Below, in pieces: positions 1 through 10,045 of a stretch of DNA of 64,000 bases. Below the pieces are notes generated by a model, which worked only from the letters and a program-made list of their open reading frames with translations, made no database searches and was not told the DNA's origin. Every line of letters starts with the position of its first letter. Positions within the stretch are counted from its first letter, which is position 1. The DNA lies in NCBI RefSeq assembly GCF_003352065.1, contig NZ_CP025803.1, positions 2,707,574-2,771,573 on the forward strand, written 5' to 3'. This stretch comes from Sulfitobacter sp. SK011. Lineage in GTDB: Bacteria; Pseudomonadota; Alphaproteobacteria; Rhodobacterales; Rhodobacteraceae. A program made the translations under genes and the position numbers.

Positions 1-531
1 CAGAACCGAACCGAGGAAGGTATAAAGAAAGAACTTGAAGCTGGCATAAATGCGGTCCTTGCCGCCCCAGATGCCAATGATCAGGAACATCGGGATCAGA
101 CCTGCTTCAAAGAACAGATAGAAAAGGACCAGATCCAGCGCCATGAACACGCCCAGCATCAGCGTCTCAAGTAGCAAAAACGCAATCATGTATTCTTTGA
201 CGCGGGTCTCCACATTCCAGGATGCGGCAATCACCAGCGGCATCATGAAGGTGGTCAACATCACAAACAGGATCGAAATACCGTCAACGCCCAGACGGTA
301 TTGCATGCCCAGCAGCCATTCGGCCTCGTCCACATGCTGAAAACCCGGATTGCTGGCGTCAAAATCAAACAGCACAAACAGCGAGATCAGGAAAGTCACA
401 GTCGTGGTGATCATCGCCAGCCATTTGGCATTGCGGCCAGCCGCTGCATCATCACCGCGCAGAAACACGGCCAAAATCAATGCCGCGAAGGCAGGCATGA
501 AGGTGATTATGGAAAGCAGGTGATGGTCCAT
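1..531 (-). CDS. nuoM: NADH-quinone oxidoreductase subunit M (partial, C-terminus beyond window)
   Basis: The N-terminal 177 residues of the NuoM antiporter-like membrane subunit of complex I are present; the gene runs off the left edge. The protein starts [15 protein letters not shown] and continues through hydrophobic helices with the family stretch [16 protein letters not shown], typical of the proton-channel subunits NuoL/M/N. The start is ATG at 531, overlapping the TGA of the preceding 77-aa frame. NuoM works in the inner membrane in proton pumping coupled to quinone reduction by NADH. It is the last nuo gene visible here; nuoN would be expected beyond the edge. Confidence 0.97.
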   Translation of the reverse strand, partial: MDHHLLSIITFMPAFAALILAVFLRGDDAAAGRNAKWLAMITTTVTFLISLFVLFDFDASNPGFQHVDEAEWLLGMQYRLGVDGISILFVMLTTFMMPLVIAASWNVETRVKEYMIAFLLLETLMLGVFMALDLVLFYLFFEAGLIPMFLIIGIWGGKDRIYASFKFFLYTFLGSVL

Positions 532-764
532 CAGAATGCTCCGTTCCACCAGGCCGCAATCAAGAGGATCGGCAGCATGACAATTAGAACCGCGGCAAAA
601 ATCGCGGCATAAAACAGGGTGGCAACAAAGAGACCTGAGCCTCCCATGACAATGCCGACGCGGGCCAGCGCGCGTGTCGATTTGTTCTCGTCACCGAGAT
701 AAAAAGCGGAAAGGCCCATCACCGCGACACAGCCCCCGATGATGAGGTAGAATTCGGTCGGCAT
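531..764 (-). CDS. 77-aa membrane protein between nuoL and nuoM
   Basis: A 77-residue hydrophobic protein (starts [17 protein letters not shown]) with two probable membrane helices separated by a short charged segment ([12 protein letters not shown]). Its ATG shares one base with the nuoL stop (TGATG), and its own stop overlaps the nuoM start, so translation is coupled on both sides. A longer frame reaching to 950 exists only by reading into nuoL in another frame and is rejected. I do not recognise a domain. The position suggests a membrane-arm accessory or assembly protein of complex I in this bacterial family; that is inference from context only. Confidence 0.8.
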   Translation of the reverse strand: MPTEFYLIIGGCVAVMGLSAFYLGDENKSTRALARVGIVMGGSGLFVATLFYAAIFAAVLIVMLPILLIAAWWNGAF

Positions 765-2878
765 CAGTTGGCCCCCCCGCTCATCGACATCCAGGTCACC
801 AGCACAGCGATGCCGATTACCATGGCAAAGGCATAGGTAAAGATATAGCCGGACTGCGCCTTGCCCGCGAGGCGGGTAAAGAACGGGATGATCCCCATCG
901 CCACACCATTGAGCGTGCCGTCGATCACATTGCCGTCCCCGCGTTTCCACAAGAAACGCCCAATTGCTTTAGCCGGGCCGACAAAGATCACATCGTAGAG
1001 CTCATCAAAGTACCATTTGTTTTTCAGGAACTGATACAAGGGCTGCTGGTTTGCCGCCAGGCGCGCCGGCAGACTTGGGTTCCAGATATAGAACCACATC
1101 GCCATTACGAATCCGCCCAGCATCGCAATAAAGGGGCTGACCTTGACCCAGGCCGGTGCCGCATGGGCATCGTCCAGTACATGATTGTCTGGCCCAAAAT
1201 AAATCGCCCCTTCACCCGGCGCGCCGCCAAAGGATGCGTGGTGTTCGCCGCCTCCGGCTGCATCATCACCATGGCCCTCGGTCGCTGCAGCGTCATCATG
1301 GCCTTTCTCGGCACCCTCAGCATGGGCCGTGCCGTCCGCTGCCATCTCAGCCAGTGGGATGTCATAGAATTCCGCGATGTCCTCGGCATGGCCAAAGAAG
1401 CTGTTGTACCAGATCATGCCCGCAAAGATCGCGCCAAGGCTCAACACGCCCAGCGGCACCAGCATGGTCATCGGGCTTTCATGGGCGTGTTCATGGGTGT
1501 GCTTGTCGCCGCGTGGCGTGCCGTAGAACGTCATGAACATCAAGCGCCAGCTATAGAACGAGGTCATTGCCGCCGCCACAACCAGCAACCAGAAACCATA
1601 CATCGACCCGCCTGCCCATGCGGATTCAATAATCGCATCCTTGGACAGGAAGCCGGCAAACCCAAAGTGCGTCAGCGGGATGCCGACACCGGTGATCGCC
1701 AGCGTGCCAATCATCATCGCCGCAAAGGTGTAGGGGATCTTCTTGCGCAGACCACCATAGTTGGTCATGTCCTGCTCATGGTGCATGGCGTGAATGACCG
1801 AACCTGCCCCAAGAAACAGCATCGCTTTAAAGAACGCATGCGTAAAGAGGTGGAACATCGCGGCCGAATACATGCCAACACCTGCGGCCACGAACATATA
1901 GCCCAGCTGCGAACAGGTGGAATACGCAATGACGCGCTTGATATCGGTCTGCACCAGACCCACGGTGGCGGCAAAAAATGCCGTCGACGCCCCGATGACC
2001 GTGACAAATATCATCGCCTCAGGTGCAAATTCCATCAGCGGTGACATGCGGCAGACAAGGAAAACCCCCGCTGTCACCATGGTCGCCGCGTGGATCAGGG
2101 CGGACACAGGGGTCGGACCTTCCATCGCATCGGGCAACCATGTGTGCAGAAACAACTGGGCCGATTTACCCATTGCACCAACAAACAACAAAAAGGCGAT
2201 CAGGTTCGCAGCGTTCCATTCGGACCACAGGAACCCAACGGTTTGTTCGGCCAGCTCAGGTGCTGCGGCAAACACATCGTCGAATTTGATGCTGTCGGTC
2301 AGATAGAAAAGACCAAAGATACCCAGCGCAAAGCCGAAATCACCGACCCGGTTCACCACGAACGCTTTGATCGCTGCGGCATTGGCCGATGGTTTTTTGT
2401 AATAGAACCCGATCAGCAGATACGACGCCACGCCGACCCCTTCCCAGCCAAAGAACATCTGCACAAGGTTGTCGGATGTGACCAGCATCAACATCGCAAA
2501 GGTAAAGAACGAGAGGTACGCAAAGAAGCGCGGTTTGTAGGATTCATCTTCGTTGAAATTCACGTCATGCGACATGTAGCCAAACGAGTAAAGATGCACG
2601 AGGCTCGACACCGTTGTCACCACAATCAGCATGATCGCGGTCAACCGGTCCATGCGAATGGCCCAATCAGTGGAAAGCGTGCCGCTTTCGATAAAGCGCA
2701 ATATCTGGATATGCTCGGTGGGACCGTCGAAGGTCAGGAACACCACCCAGCTGAGCAGGGCCGCAAGGAACAGCAAGCCGGTCGAGACCCACATCGCAGC
2801 GGTCTCTCCGATGATCTTCCAGCCAAAGCCGCAAATCAATGCACCGACAAGCGGGGCAAATAGGATTGTGGTTTCCAT
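764..2878 (-). CDS. nuoL: NADH-quinone oxidoreductase subunit L
   Basis: A 704-aa polytopic protein, the distal proton-pumping subunit of complex I. It contains the conserved antiporter core (about residues 60-420, with [52 protein letters not shown] in two parts, and [11 protein letters not shown]) and a C-terminal extension with the long lateral helix. Between roughly residues 500 and 570 lies a hydrophilic, His/Glu/Asp/Gly-rich insert ([20 protein letters not shown] and following), longer than in E. coli NuoL; whether it binds metal is unknown. Five bases separate it from nuoK upstream. Confidence 0.97.
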   Translation of the reverse strand: METTILFAPLVGALICGFGWKIIGETAAMWVSTGLLFLAALLSWVVFLTFDGPTEHIQILRFIESGTLSTDWAIRMDRLTAIMLIVVTTVSSLVHLYSFGYMSHDVNFNEDESYKPRFFAYLSFFTFAMLMLVTSDNLVQMFFGWEGVGVASYLLIGFYYKKPSANAAAIKAFVVNRVGDFGFALGIFGLFYLTDSIKFDDVFAAAPELAEQTVGFLWSEWNAANLIAFLLFVGAMGKSAQLFLHTWLPDAMEGPTPVSALIHAATMVTAGVFLVCRMSPLMEFAPEAMIFVTVIGASTAFFAATVGLVQTDIKRVIAYSTCSQLGYMFVAAGVGMYSAAMFHLFTHAFFKAMLFLGAGSVIHAMHHEQDMTNYGGLRKKIPYTFAAMMIGTLAITGVGIPLTHFGFAGFLSKDAIIESAWAGGSMYGFWLLVVAAAMTSFYSWRLMFMTFYGTPRGDKHTHEHAHESPMTMLVPLGVLSLGAIFAGMIWYNSFFGHAEDIAEFYDIPLAEMAADGTAHAEGAEKGHDDAAATEGHGDDAAGGGEHHASFGGAPGEGAIYFGPDNHVLDDAHAAPAWVKVSPFIAMLGGFVMAMWFYIWNPSLPARLAANQQPLYQFLKNKWYFDELYDVIFVGPAKAIGRFLWKRGDGNVIDGTLNGVAMGIIPFFTRLAGKAQSGYIFTYAFAMVIGIAVLVTWMSMSGGAN

Positions 2879-2883
2879 AGCCC

Positions 2884-3189
2884 TCAGCCCTTCATCACGT
2901 TGACGTCTTCGACAGCAATGGTGCCGCGATTACGGAAGAAACAAACCAGAATAGCCAGACCAATCGCGGCCTCGGCGGCGGCAACGGTCAGCACGAAAAG
3001 GGTAAAGACCTGGCCCACCAGATCGCCAAGGAAACTGGAAAACGCCACAAGGTTGATGTTTACCGCAAGCAGCATCAACTCAATGCTCATCAGCAGAATG
3101 ATCACGTTCTTGCGGTTCAGGAAGAGCCCGAAGATGCCAATGACAAACAGCGTCGCCGCCACTGTCAGATAGTGTTCAAGTCCGATCAT
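2884..3189 (-). CDS. nuoK: NADH-quinone oxidoreductase subunit K
   Basis: A 101-aa membrane subunit, the family's usual length, with three transmembrane helices. Conserved glutamates of the proton path are visible: the one in [20 protein letters not shown] (helix 2) and the one in the helix containing [12 protein letters not shown]. The start [21 protein letters not shown] is standard. A GAGGGA ribosome site lies just upstream of the ATG at 3189. The 254-bp gap to nuoJ upstream is the widest inside this half of the operon and holds a 24-codon ORF. Confidence 0.97.
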   Translation of the reverse strand: MIGLEHYLTVAATLFVIGIFGLFLNRKNVIILLMSIELMLLAVNINLVAFSSFLGDLVGQVFTLFVLTVAAAEAAIGLAILVCFFRNRGTIAVEDVNVMKG

Positions 3190-3291
3190 ATCGTCCCTCG
3201 GTTTGTTCCCCGTTTACCCGGGTCTTTCATACATCGCCCGTTTTCAGGCTTCTTAGTCTTGTTCCACCCCGACTTCCACCGGGATATGGAT

Positions 3292-3366
3292 TTAGCCGAT
3301 CAAGTTGTAGCCGCCGAACAGAATGATCAGCACGACAACCAGCACCACAATTGTATTCCTCGACAT
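3292..3366 (-). CDS. 24-aa single-helix membrane micropeptide between nuoJ and nuoK
   Basis: A 24-codon reading frame in the nuoJ-nuoK gap. It begins MSRNTIVV, has an almost pure Val/Leu/Ile core of about a dozen residues, and ends GGYNLIG followed by TAA. This is the composition of one transmembrane helix with a positively charged N-terminus. An AAGGGA ribosome-binding site lies about 8 bases before the ATG, spaced as for the neighbouring nuo genes. It is 77 bases downstream of nuoJ and 102 bases upstream of nuoK. It could be a supernumerary single-helix peptide of complex I, or a short coupling leader. Homologues were not searched. Confidence 0.6.
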   Translation of the reverse strand: MSRNTIVVLVVVLIILFGGYNLIG

Positions 3367-3443
3367 CGTTTGCGTCCCTTGTCTCGTCCGGTTGCGTTCT
3401 TCTGCACAGAAACGCTCTGGACTATCTCAAAAATGCCGGTGCG

Positions 3444-4046
3444 CTACAGCCCCTGCCCCGGTTTTACGTCTTTCAGTTCCATTGCCGTGGCCGGGTCGCG
3501 CATCATCTGGGCAACCACATCCTGGCGTTTGACATCCACACGGTGGCGCAACGTCAAGACAATCGCACCGATCATCGCCACCAGCAGGATCAGACCCGCC
3601 AGTTGGAAAAGCAGGAAGTATTGGTCATACAGGATCAGACCCAACGCCTTGGTGTTGAACGTATTTGGATCAATCGCTTGCGCGCGCAGCCCTTCGGCGG
3701 CCGCGTTGGTTTCCCATGCGCCAAAGGCCATGACAAACTGCATCAGGATCACCAGACCAATCAGCAAGGCCAGCGGCATATAGCGCGCCATTTCGGCCTT
3801 CAGTTCGGCGAAATCAACGTCCAGCATCATGACGACAAACAGGAACAGCACCGCAACCGCGCCGACATAGACGATGATCAGCAACATCGCGACAAATTCC
3901 GCGCCCAACAGCACGAACAGCCCTGCCGCACTGAGAAACGACAGGATCAGCCACAGCACCGAATGCACGGGATTACGGCTGATCACGGTAAACAGGCCGC
4001 CAGCGATCACGCTGATCGCAAACAGATAGAATGAAAAGACCGTCAT
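3444..4046 (-). CDS. nuoJ: NADH-quinone oxidoreductase subunit J
   Basis: A 200-aa membrane subunit with five predicted helices. The family stretch [20 protein letters not shown] followed by [29 protein letters not shown] is clear; it includes the pi-bulge helix region that links the quinone module to the proton channels. The C-terminal end after [12 protein letters not shown] is hydrophilic. The ATG at 4046 overlaps the stop of the preceding carboxymuconolactone-decarboxylase-like gene by four bases (ATGA). Confidence 0.97.
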   Translation of the reverse strand: MTVFSFYLFAISVIAGGLFTVISRNPVHSVLWLILSFLSAAGLFVLLGAEFVAMLLIIVYVGAVAVLFLFVVMMLDVDFAELKAEMARYMPLALLIGLVILMQFVMAFGAWETNAAAEGLRAQAIDPNTFNTKALGLILYDQYFLLFQLAGLILLVAMIGAIVLTLRHRVDVKRQDVVAQMMRDPATAMELKDVKPGQGL

Positions 4047-4459
4047 GCCCCGTCTTCCTTTTTAGTATCCGCCTTTTCATCCAACACCGTCTGCGCCAGT
4101 TCCAGCGCGCGGGTCATGGCGGGGATGCCGGCAAAAACCGACATCTGTCCAATTGTCTCAATGATGTGCTGCTTGGTGGCCCCTGCCTCCAGCGCGTGAC
4201 GGACGGTCTGGCGCATCGCCACATCGTTTTGTGCACCCTGCATGGTCAGCCCGGCCAGCGTCAGCAACAACCGCGTGCGCGCGTCAAGCCCATCAGGGTT
4301 CAGCGTGTTGCCAAAGAAGGTTTCCATCAATTCCTTGGGCATCGTGCCCATCATCGCCTCAAAACCTTTCGGCGAAAACGCATCCATCGCCGGAAACGAC
4401 TTTGCCATTTCCTGCGCCTGTTTCATCATCGCTTCAAAGGGGTTTGTGGGATCTGTCAT
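4043..4459 (-). CDS. carboxymuconolactone decarboxylase (CMD) family protein inside the nuo operon
   Basis: A 138-aa, all-helical protein with one CMD/AhpD-like domain over residues 45-120 ([49 protein letters not shown]). No CxxC redox pair as in AhpD is seen, so peroxidase reductase activity is unlikely from sequence. The N-terminus ([20 protein letters not shown]) is Met-rich and resembles a phasin-like helix. It overlaps both neighbours by four bases (nuoI before, nuoJ after), so it is translated with complex I. Its role is unknown; CMD proteins often act on small carbonyl or quinoid substrates, but that does not establish a function here. Confidence 0.85.
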   Translation of the reverse strand: MTDPTNPFEAMMKQAQEMAKSFPAMDAFSPKGFEAMMGTMPKELMETFFGNTLNPDGLDARTRLLLTLAGLTMQGAQNDVAMRQTVRHALEAGATKQHIIETIGQMSVFAGIPAMTRALELAQTVLDEKADTKKEDGA

Positions 4460-4950
4460 CGGTACGGCGCATCCATTTCAAGGTTCCGGGCAATCTCGGC
4501 CTCCCAGCGGTCACCGTTCTCCAACAGTTTGTTCTTGTCGTAATACAGCTCTTCACGGGTCTCTGTTGAGAACTCGAAATTCGGACCTTCGACAATCGCA
4601 TCCACCGGGCAGGCTTCCTGACAGAAACCGCAATAAATGCATTTGGTCATGTCGATGTCATAGCGCGTGGTGCGACGGCTGCCGTCTTCGCGGGGTTCCG
4701 CGTCGATGGTGATCGCCTGTGCCGGGCAGATCGCTTCGCAGAGCTTGCACGCGATGCAGCGTTCCTCGCCGTTCGGATAGCGGCGCAGCGCGTGTTCACC
4801 ACGAAAGCGCGGGGAAAGCGGCCCCTTTTCATGCGGATAGTTCAGCGTGACTTTAGGCGCAAAGAAGTACCGCATGCCCAGCATGAACGCCTTGGCATAA
4901 TCTTGCAGCAGAAAATATTTTGCCGCGCGGGTATAATCGGTCTGTGCCAT
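4456..4950 (-). CDS. nuoI: NADH-quinone oxidoreductase subunit I
   Basis: A 164-aa ferredoxin-like subunit carrying the two [4Fe-4S] clusters N6a and N6b. The two motifs are [12 protein letters not shown] (Cys65, 68, 71, 75) and [12 protein letters not shown] (Cys104, 107, 110, 114); the fourth cysteine of each set belongs to the other cluster, as is usual. The length and the N-terminal amphipathic segment ([20 protein letters not shown]) match alphaproteobacterial and mitochondrial TYKY homologues. One base separates it from nuoH upstream, and its stop overlaps the CMD-family gene. Confidence 0.98.
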   Translation of the reverse strand: MAQTDYTRAAKYFLLQDYAKAFMLGMRYFFAPKVTLNYPHEKGPLSPRFRGEHALRRYPNGEERCIACKLCEAICPAQAITIDAEPREDGSRRTTRYDIDMTKCIYCGFCQEACPVDAIVEGPNFEFSTETREELYYDKNKLLENGDRWEAEIARNLEMDAPYR

Positions 4951-4951
4951 C

Positions 4952-5992
4952 TCAGCCCCCTACTGTCCAGCGGGCATAGACGCCCCAGAACCAGTCAAAT
5001 TTCGCCGCAAAGGCCACGAACACCACCCAGAACAATGAGAACGGCAGGAACACTTTCCAACCCAGACGCATCAGTTGGTCATAGCGGTAGCGCGGCGTGA
5101 TAGCCTTGACCATCGAGAACATGAAGAACACCATCAGCATCTTGATGAACATCCACAAGAACCCGTCAGGCAGGAATGGAATGGGTGACAACCAGCCACC
5201 AAAGAACAACAGCGACACCAGCGCGCACATCAGCACAACCGCGACCAGTTCACCAATCATGAAAAGCAGGAAAGGTGTCGAGGAATACTCAACCTGATAA
5301 CCCGCCACCAGTTCTGATTCCGCTTCCGGAAGGTCAAACGGCGGCCGGTTGGTTTCGGCCAAGGCGCTGATAAAGAACAGGATCAGCATCGGGAAATGCG
5401 GCAGGAAGTACCAGTTGAAGATGCCCCAGTCGCCGTCCTGCGCGTTCACAATCGAGGTAAAATTCATCGAGCCCGTCGACAGGATCACCCCGATGATGAT
5501 CAAACCGATGGAAACTTCATATGAAATCATCTGAGCGGCGGACCGCAGCGAGCCGAGGAAGGGGTATTTCGAGTTCGACGCCCAACCGCCCATGATCACA
5601 CCGTAAACTTCGAGCGAGGAAATCGCGAAGACATACAGGATCGCCACGTTGATATCGGCAAGGATCCAGCCTTCGTTAAACGGGATCACCGCCCATGCGA
5701 TCATCGCCATGACAAAGGATATCATCGGGGCCAGGAAAAACACTGGACGGTCCGCACCCGCAGGCACGACCACTTCCTTGACGATGTATTTCAGGAAATC
5801 TGCAAAGGACTGCAACAGGCCAAAGACGCCAACAACGTTAGGGCCACGCCGCATCATCACCGCAGCCCAGATTTTGCGGTCCGCATACATCAGGAACGCC
5901 AGCGCCAACAGCAGCGGCACCACCAGCAGCAACACCTGACCGACAGTCAGCAGGCCAATGCCCAGATATGTGTTGTAAAAGAAGTCAGCCAT
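4952..5992 (-). CDS. nuoH: NADH-quinone oxidoreductase subunit H
   Basis: A 346-aa membrane subunit that forms much of the quinone-binding chamber. Family signatures are present: [19 protein letters not shown] near residues 43-61 and the acidic loop [20 protein letters not shown] around residues 212-231. Eight helices are expected. It starts six bases after the stop of a small lipoprotein gene and is followed one base later by nuoI, so it belongs to the same transcript. Confidence 0.98.
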   Translation of the reverse strand: MADFFYNTYLGIGLLTVGQVLLLVVPLLLALAFLMYADRKIWAAVMMRRGPNVVGVFGLLQSFADFLKYIVKEVVVPAGADRPVFFLAPMISFVMAMIAWAVIPFNEGWILADINVAILYVFAISSLEVYGVIMGGWASNSKYPFLGSLRSAAQMISYEVSIGLIIIGVILSTGSMNFTSIVNAQDGDWGIFNWYFLPHFPMLILFFISALAETNRPPFDLPEAESELVAGYQVEYSSTPFLLFMIGELVAVVLMCALVSLLFFGGWLSPIPFLPDGFLWMFIKMLMVFFMFSMVKAITPRYRYDQLMRLGWKVFLPFSLFWVVFVAFAAKFDWFWGVYARWTVGG

Positions 5993-5998
5993 AGTCCC

Positions 5999-6382
5999 TC
6001 ACACCGCCGGAATGCCCTTTTCCGCACAATTCTGTGCGGTTACTTCGGCATCAATTGTCTTCAAGCCCCGTGGCAGGCTTGGCGAGATTGTGTAAACAGC
6101 ATCTGCCCGCCATATGCCAGCCTCTTGGGTCACATTTGTCCGCAGATGACGTGCAAAACCATAGCCACGGATCAGCGTATATTGTGCCGCTGCACATTCC
6201 GCATAGTCCGATACGTCACGCGTTGACAGCGCTTTGGTCATCGCCACGTTGAACTGCACCAGATCGCCGTCAAGCAAGGTGGTCTCTACCCCTTTGTATT
6301 CAGGGATAAAATCCTCTGCCGTTGGCACCTGAGGTTCGCAGGCGGCTAACAGGACAGGGACGAGGGCCAACATGGCCTTCAC
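5999..6382 (-). CDS. small lipoprotein between nuoG and nuoH
   Basis: A 127-aa protein with a short type II signal: [15 protein letters not shown], with the lipobox LLAAC at about residue 15. The chosen start is GTG at 6382 because it overlaps the nuoG stop as GTGA, the coupling style of this operon, and puts a lysine before the hydrophobic core; ATG at 6373 is the alternative. Longer frames up to 6538 only read into nuoG. The mature part holds two more cysteines ([14 protein letters not shown]). I recognise no domain. It is probably a periplasmic, membrane-anchored protein made together with complex I. Confidence 0.8.
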   Translation of the reverse strand: MKAMLALVPVLLAACEPQVPTAEDFIPEYKGVETTLLDGDLVQFNVAMTKALSTRDVSDYAECAAAQYTLIRGYGFARHLRTNVTQEAGIWRADAVYTISPSLPRGLKTIDAEVTAQNCAEKGIPAV

Positions 6383-8394
6383 TCCGCCGCCATTGGGTTG
6401 GCACGGCGCGCGGCCGCATTTGACGACAATTCCGCCATCAATTCGCTTGCGCGTGCAATCGGGTTCGAGAGGTAAAAATCCGAGAGCGCCGGCGCAAAGC
6501 TGGCTTTGCCCAGTTTGCCCTTGGGCAACGCGGACCATTCGTTTTCCGGCACCTGATCAACATCAGCCAGATGCGGCACATCCTTTACCAGCAACTTGCG
6601 CAATGCCGCAATGGAATCAAACGGCAATGTCGCGCCCATCTCTGCGCTCAATGCCCGCAGGATCGCCCAGTTTTCCTTGGCTTGGCCCGGCGCGAACCCT
6701 GCGCGCGATGCCAGTTGTGGCCGCCCTTCGGTGTTCACAAACAAACCCGGTTCCTCGGTATAGGCGGCACCCGGCAGGATGATATCCGCGCGGTGCGCAC
6801 CGCGATCCCCATGCGAGCCTTGATAGATCACAAACGGGCCCGCAGCGATGTCGACCTCATCCGCGCCAAGGTTATAGACCACATCGGCACCCGACACATC
6901 GTCCATGCCGCCCGGTGCAACCGCACCGATGTCCATCGCACCCACCCGGCCCGCCGCCGTGTGCAGCACCATCAACTTGCTGTCAGTCTTTTCGGCCAGT
7001 TCCATCGCGGCGGCCAGCACAGCGGCACCATCCGCCTCGCGCAGCGCGCCCTGGCCGACGATCACAAGGGACGGCACGTCAAGAACCTGTTTGAATTTGG
7101 TGCCCAGCACCTTGTCCAGCGCCGCGCGGTCAGTGCCCATATGCGCGTATTCGTAGGTCAGATCGACGGCTTCACCGATCAATCCGATATTGGCCCCCCG
7201 CGCCCAAGCCTTGCGGATACGTGCGTTAAGCACTGGTGCTTCAATCGCCGGGTTTGTCCCGATCAACTGGATCATCTGGGCGCTGTCAATGTCTTCAATG
7301 GTTGCGGTCCCAACATAGCCTGAACGGTTCCCCGCTGGCAGTTTGGCCCCATCGGTGCGGCACTCGACAACACCACCCTGCCCCTCGATCATCGTTTTAA
7401 GCGCATAGGCCGCTTCAACCGACACCAGATCACCGACCAAGCCAGCGACCTTCTTATCTTTCATCGCAGCAGCAGCAGCGGCCAGCGCCTCTGGCCATTC
7501 CGCCGGGCGCAGTTTGCCATTCTCGCGCAAATAGGGCGTGTCCAACCGCTGGCGGCGCAACCCGTCCCAGACAAAACGCGTCTTGTCGGAAATCCATTCC
7601 TCGTTCACGCCATCATGGTTGCGCGGCAAGATCCGCATCACTTCGCGGCCTTTGGTATCGACACGGATATTGGACCCCAGCGCATCCATCACGTCGATGC
7701 TTTCGGTCTTGCTCAACTCCCAAGGCCGCGCGGTAAACGCATAAGGCTTGCTGACCAGCGCGCCAACCGGACACAGATCAATGATGTTGCCCTGCAGATT
7801 GCTGTCGAGCGTTTGCCCCAGATACGCTGTGATCTCAGCATCCTCACCCCGGCCTGTCTGGCCCATCTGATGAATGCCCGCGACCTCGGTGGTGAAACGT
7901 ACGCAACGGGTGCAGGAAATGCAGCGTGTCATGTGGGTTTCGACCAGCGGCCCCAGATCCAGATCGGTGCTGGCACGTTTGGGTTCGCGGAACCGGCTGA
8001 AATCAACGCCGTAGGCCATCGCCTGATCCTGCAAATCACATTCGCCCCCCTGATCGCAGATCGGGCAATCCAGCGGGTGATTGATCAGCAGAAACTCCAT
8101 CACGCCCTCGCGGGCTTTTTTTACCATCGGTGAATTGGTCTTTACCACGGGCGGCTGCCCTTCGGGTCCGGGACGCAAATCCTTGACCTGCATCGCGCAG
8201 GATGCCGCAGGCTTGGGTGGACCACCAACAACTTCCACAAGACACATCCGGCAATTGCCCGCAATCGTCAGGCGTTCGTGATAGCAAAAACGTGGGATTT
8301 CCACGCCCGCCAATTCACAGGCCTGAATGAGTGTCATCGCACCCTCGGCTTCGATTTCCTTGCCGTCGATGATGATCTTGCGGATATCGCTCAT
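6379..8394 (-). CDS. nuoG: NADH-quinone oxidoreductase subunit G
   Basis: A 671-aa peripheral-arm subunit. In order: N-terminal [2Fe-2S] ferredoxin domain (Cys37, 48, 51, 66, in [20 protein letters not shown]), the His/Cys cluster motif (His106, Cys110, 113, 119, in [19 protein letters not shown]), a [4Fe-4S] motif (Cys158, 161, 164 in CISCTRC and Cys208), and a degenerate molybdopterin-oxidoreductase domain. The extra N7 cluster motif found in E. coli is not apparent. The C-terminus overlaps the next lipoprotein gene by four bases. Confidence 0.98.
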   Translation of the reverse strand: MSDIRKIIIDGKEIEAEGAMTLIQACELAGVEIPRFCYHERLTIAGNCRMCLVEVVGGPPKPAASCAMQVKDLRPGPEGQPPVVKTNSPMVKKAREGVMEFLLINHPLDCPICDQGGECDLQDQAMAYGVDFSRFREPKRASTDLDLGPLVETHMTRCISCTRCVRFTTEVAGIHQMGQTGRGEDAEITAYLGQTLDSNLQGNIIDLCPVGALVSKPYAFTARPWELSKTESIDVMDALGSNIRVDTKGREVMRILPRNHDGVNEEWISDKTRFVWDGLRRQRLDTPYLRENGKLRPAEWPEALAAAAAAMKDKKVAGLVGDLVSVEAAYALKTMIEGQGGVVECRTDGAKLPAGNRSGYVGTATIEDIDSAQMIQLIGTNPAIEAPVLNARIRKAWARGANIGLIGEAVDLTYEYAHMGTDRAALDKVLGTKFKQVLDVPSLVIVGQGALREADGAAVLAAAMELAEKTDSKLMVLHTAAGRVGAMDIGAVAPGGMDDVSGADVVYNLGADEVDIAAGPFVIYQGSHGDRGAHRADIILPGAAYTEEPGLFVNTEGRPQLASRAGFAPGQAKENWAILRALSAEMGATLPFDSIAALRKLLVKDVPHLADVDQVPENEWSALPKGKLGKASFAPALSDFYLSNPIARASELMAELSSNAAARRANPMAAE

Positions 8395-8398
8395 ATGC

Positions 8399-8800
8399 TC
8401 ATTTCGCTTTTAGTAACGAACCTATACGGCTCGATTTTTGAATCTCTGCACGTCCAAAGGCACAATAGCTTTGCGGGTCCGAAGTATCGACCCCCTTTGC
8501 CTTGAAAAATGCAGCTGCTTTTGCCCGTAAACGTGCTTTGTCGGCCTCGCTGTCGGTGTAGGCCTCTATTTCCGCGCTTGTATAGCCCAAAGCCTTGGCT
8601 TCTGATTCTAGTTTTCGGACATAGGTGATGGCCCGAAACACCCGCGCGCTGATTGTTGGACAGTTTTTGCGGACGCGGTCCGCGATCCCCAAATCAAAAA
8701 GCGCATCGTCGATGGCCGCCACCTTGTTCAAGGGCTGTTTGGCCGCGACAGGTGTTCCCAGCAGGCCAACGCTCAACAGTATAATCAATATCTTACGCAT
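8399..8800 (-). CDS. secreted DUF5333-like protein upstream of nuoG
   Basis: A 133-aa protein with a cleavable signal peptide ([20 protein letters not shown], cut after AA). Two cysteines in the mature part (NCPTISAR and SYCAFG) may form a disulfide. The sequence resembles DUF5333, a family I know only from Rhodobacterales at this position. The start at ATG 8800 is supported by a GGAG site seven bases upstream; longer frames to 8872 lack one. Four bases separate it from nuoG. The function is unknown; co-expression with complex I suggests a periplasmic accessory role. Confidence 0.75.
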   Translation of the reverse strand: MRKILIILLSVGLLGTPVAAKQPLNKVAAIDDALFDLGIADRVRKNCPTISARVFRAITYVRKLESEAKALGYTSAEIEAYTDSEADKARLRAKAAAFFKAKGVDTSDPQSYCAFGRAEIQKSSRIGSLLKAK

Positions 8801-8920
8801 TTTTACGCTCCTCATGTACGCCGGGCACAATGGCCCGATCCGCACATGGGGATTTGCGATGCTGATATGCAATATCAGTGCGCCCTTTGGACAATTGCGC
8901 GCGATATGCCGCGCATCTGA

Positions 8921-9250
8921 TCACTGGGGACAAGTGCCTTGAAAGATCAACTTGTTGTCGCTGATCCGCAGTTGTTCCATGTCTGGTCCGATCGACCAAT
9001 CGATGTCCGAATTACCGTAGTTTTTCACACAATAAGACACGCCTGCATGCCGCCCCGCCTCGCGGGCACCATCAATGGATTTTCCTGGCTCACTGACGGT
9101 CACCAGAAATACATCGCGTTGCTTATCAACTTTGCTGACCTTGGTGCGAAAGTATTTGCCGTCAAACAAAATGCGATCTGATTTCTTGGTGCAGCCCGCC
9201 ATCAGCCCGGCTGTGATCAAAGCCAGAATTACCAAAGTTGATTTCTTCAT
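8921..9250 (-). CDS. small lipoprotein (unknown family) in nuoF-nuoG block
   Basis: A 109-aa protein with a textbook lipoprotein signal (MKKSTLVILALITAGLMAGC, lipobox LMAGC, Cys20). The mature part carries FDGKYFRTKVSKVDKQRDVF and two further cysteines (SYCVKNYG, GTCPQ at the very end), and reads like a small beta-rich domain of a kind common in Roseobacter genomes. The ATG overlaps the stop of the methyltransferase gene (ATGA). A 120-base gap follows before the DUF5333-like gene, so an internal promoter there is possible. I assign no function. Confidence 0.75.
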   Translation of the reverse strand: MKKSTLVILALITAGLMAGCTKKSDRILFDGKYFRTKVSKVDKQRDVFLVTVSEPGKSIDGAREAGRHAGVSYCVKNYGNSDIDWSIGPDMEQLRISDNKLIFQGTCPQ

Positions 9251-9960
9251 TTCTGTACCCTTGAATGTGTCGGTCGCTGTAGTTCTGCCTTGTCGATAAC
9301 GACAATAGAATCATGCACATGCACGCCGCTGAATTCACGCGCCAATGCAGGCACCTGCGGTTTGCCCTTATTGTGATACCACATGTGCATATCATCTATC
9401 ATCCTGCGCACCGTATTAAAGAAATTTCCCGGCTGTTTAAACCCGCCGCCAAACCGCGCGATATAGGAAGTATGCAAATCCTCGATCATATAGGTACCCC
9501 CCATGGTCAGAAGCGGAAATAAAACCTCGAGCGATGTATGAACATGCTCCATCTGGTGGCTGCCATCATCTAGGACCACATCAACACCGCCCATTTCGCG
9601 GACCACATCGGCCAGAAACGCAGGGTCATCCTGTGAGCCAATCCGCACCATCGCAGACTGGCCATCGTACTGAGCACAGTCGGGGTTGATATCAACACCG
9701 CAAATCACAGCATCCTTGCCCAGGTACCGTCGCCACATCTGCAGGCTGCCACCATTGTTCACACCAATCTCAAGGAATTTGACCGGGGTGCCCCGATAGC
9801 GGGAAAAATAGCGATCATAGATCGGCAGATAATGATGCCATTTATGGACTTTCGCCCCCTTGTTGCCCGCATAGATATCAAGCAGATCACCATCAAAGCC
9901 ATAGCGTTCGCGGATGTCTGCAGCCACATCGCCCTCTTGGGGGAACTTGAATTTCCACAT
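9247..9960 (-). CDS. class I SAM-dependent methyltransferase (CmcI/MycE-like)
   Basis: A 237-aa Rossmann-fold methyltransferase. Motif I is KFLEIGVNNGGSLQMW (about residues 61-76), followed by the acidic strand end CGVDINP (residues 87-93) and the metal- or SAM-site stretch VVLDDGSHQMEHV (128-140), as in CmcI/MycE-type enzymes that methylate sugar or small-molecule hydroxyls. The ATG at 9960 with AGG five bases upstream is chosen; the frame is open to a TTG at 10053, which would add 31 poorly featured residues and overlap the DUF3291 stop. The substrate is unknown. It lies in the block between nuoF and nuoG with the DUF3291 genes. Confidence 0.8.
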   Translation of the reverse strand: MWKFKFPQEGDVAADIRERYGFDGDLLDIYAGNKGAKVHKWHHYLPIYDRYFSRYRGTPVKFLEIGVNNGGSLQMWRRYLGKDAVICGVDINPDCAQYDGQSAMVRIGSQDDPAFLADVVREMGGVDVVLDDGSHQMEHVHTSLEVLFPLLTMGGTYMIEDLHTSYIARFGGGFKQPGNFFNTVRRMIDDMHMWYHNKGKPQVPALAREFSGVHVHDSIVVIDKAELQRPTHSRVQK

Positions 9961-10045
9961 CTCAACCTGTCCTGCTCTTGCGGCCGGAGGCGCTAGGTCG
10001 CCCCACTTTATCGTCTTCGCTTCCGTTATTCTGCAAAACGCCGGT

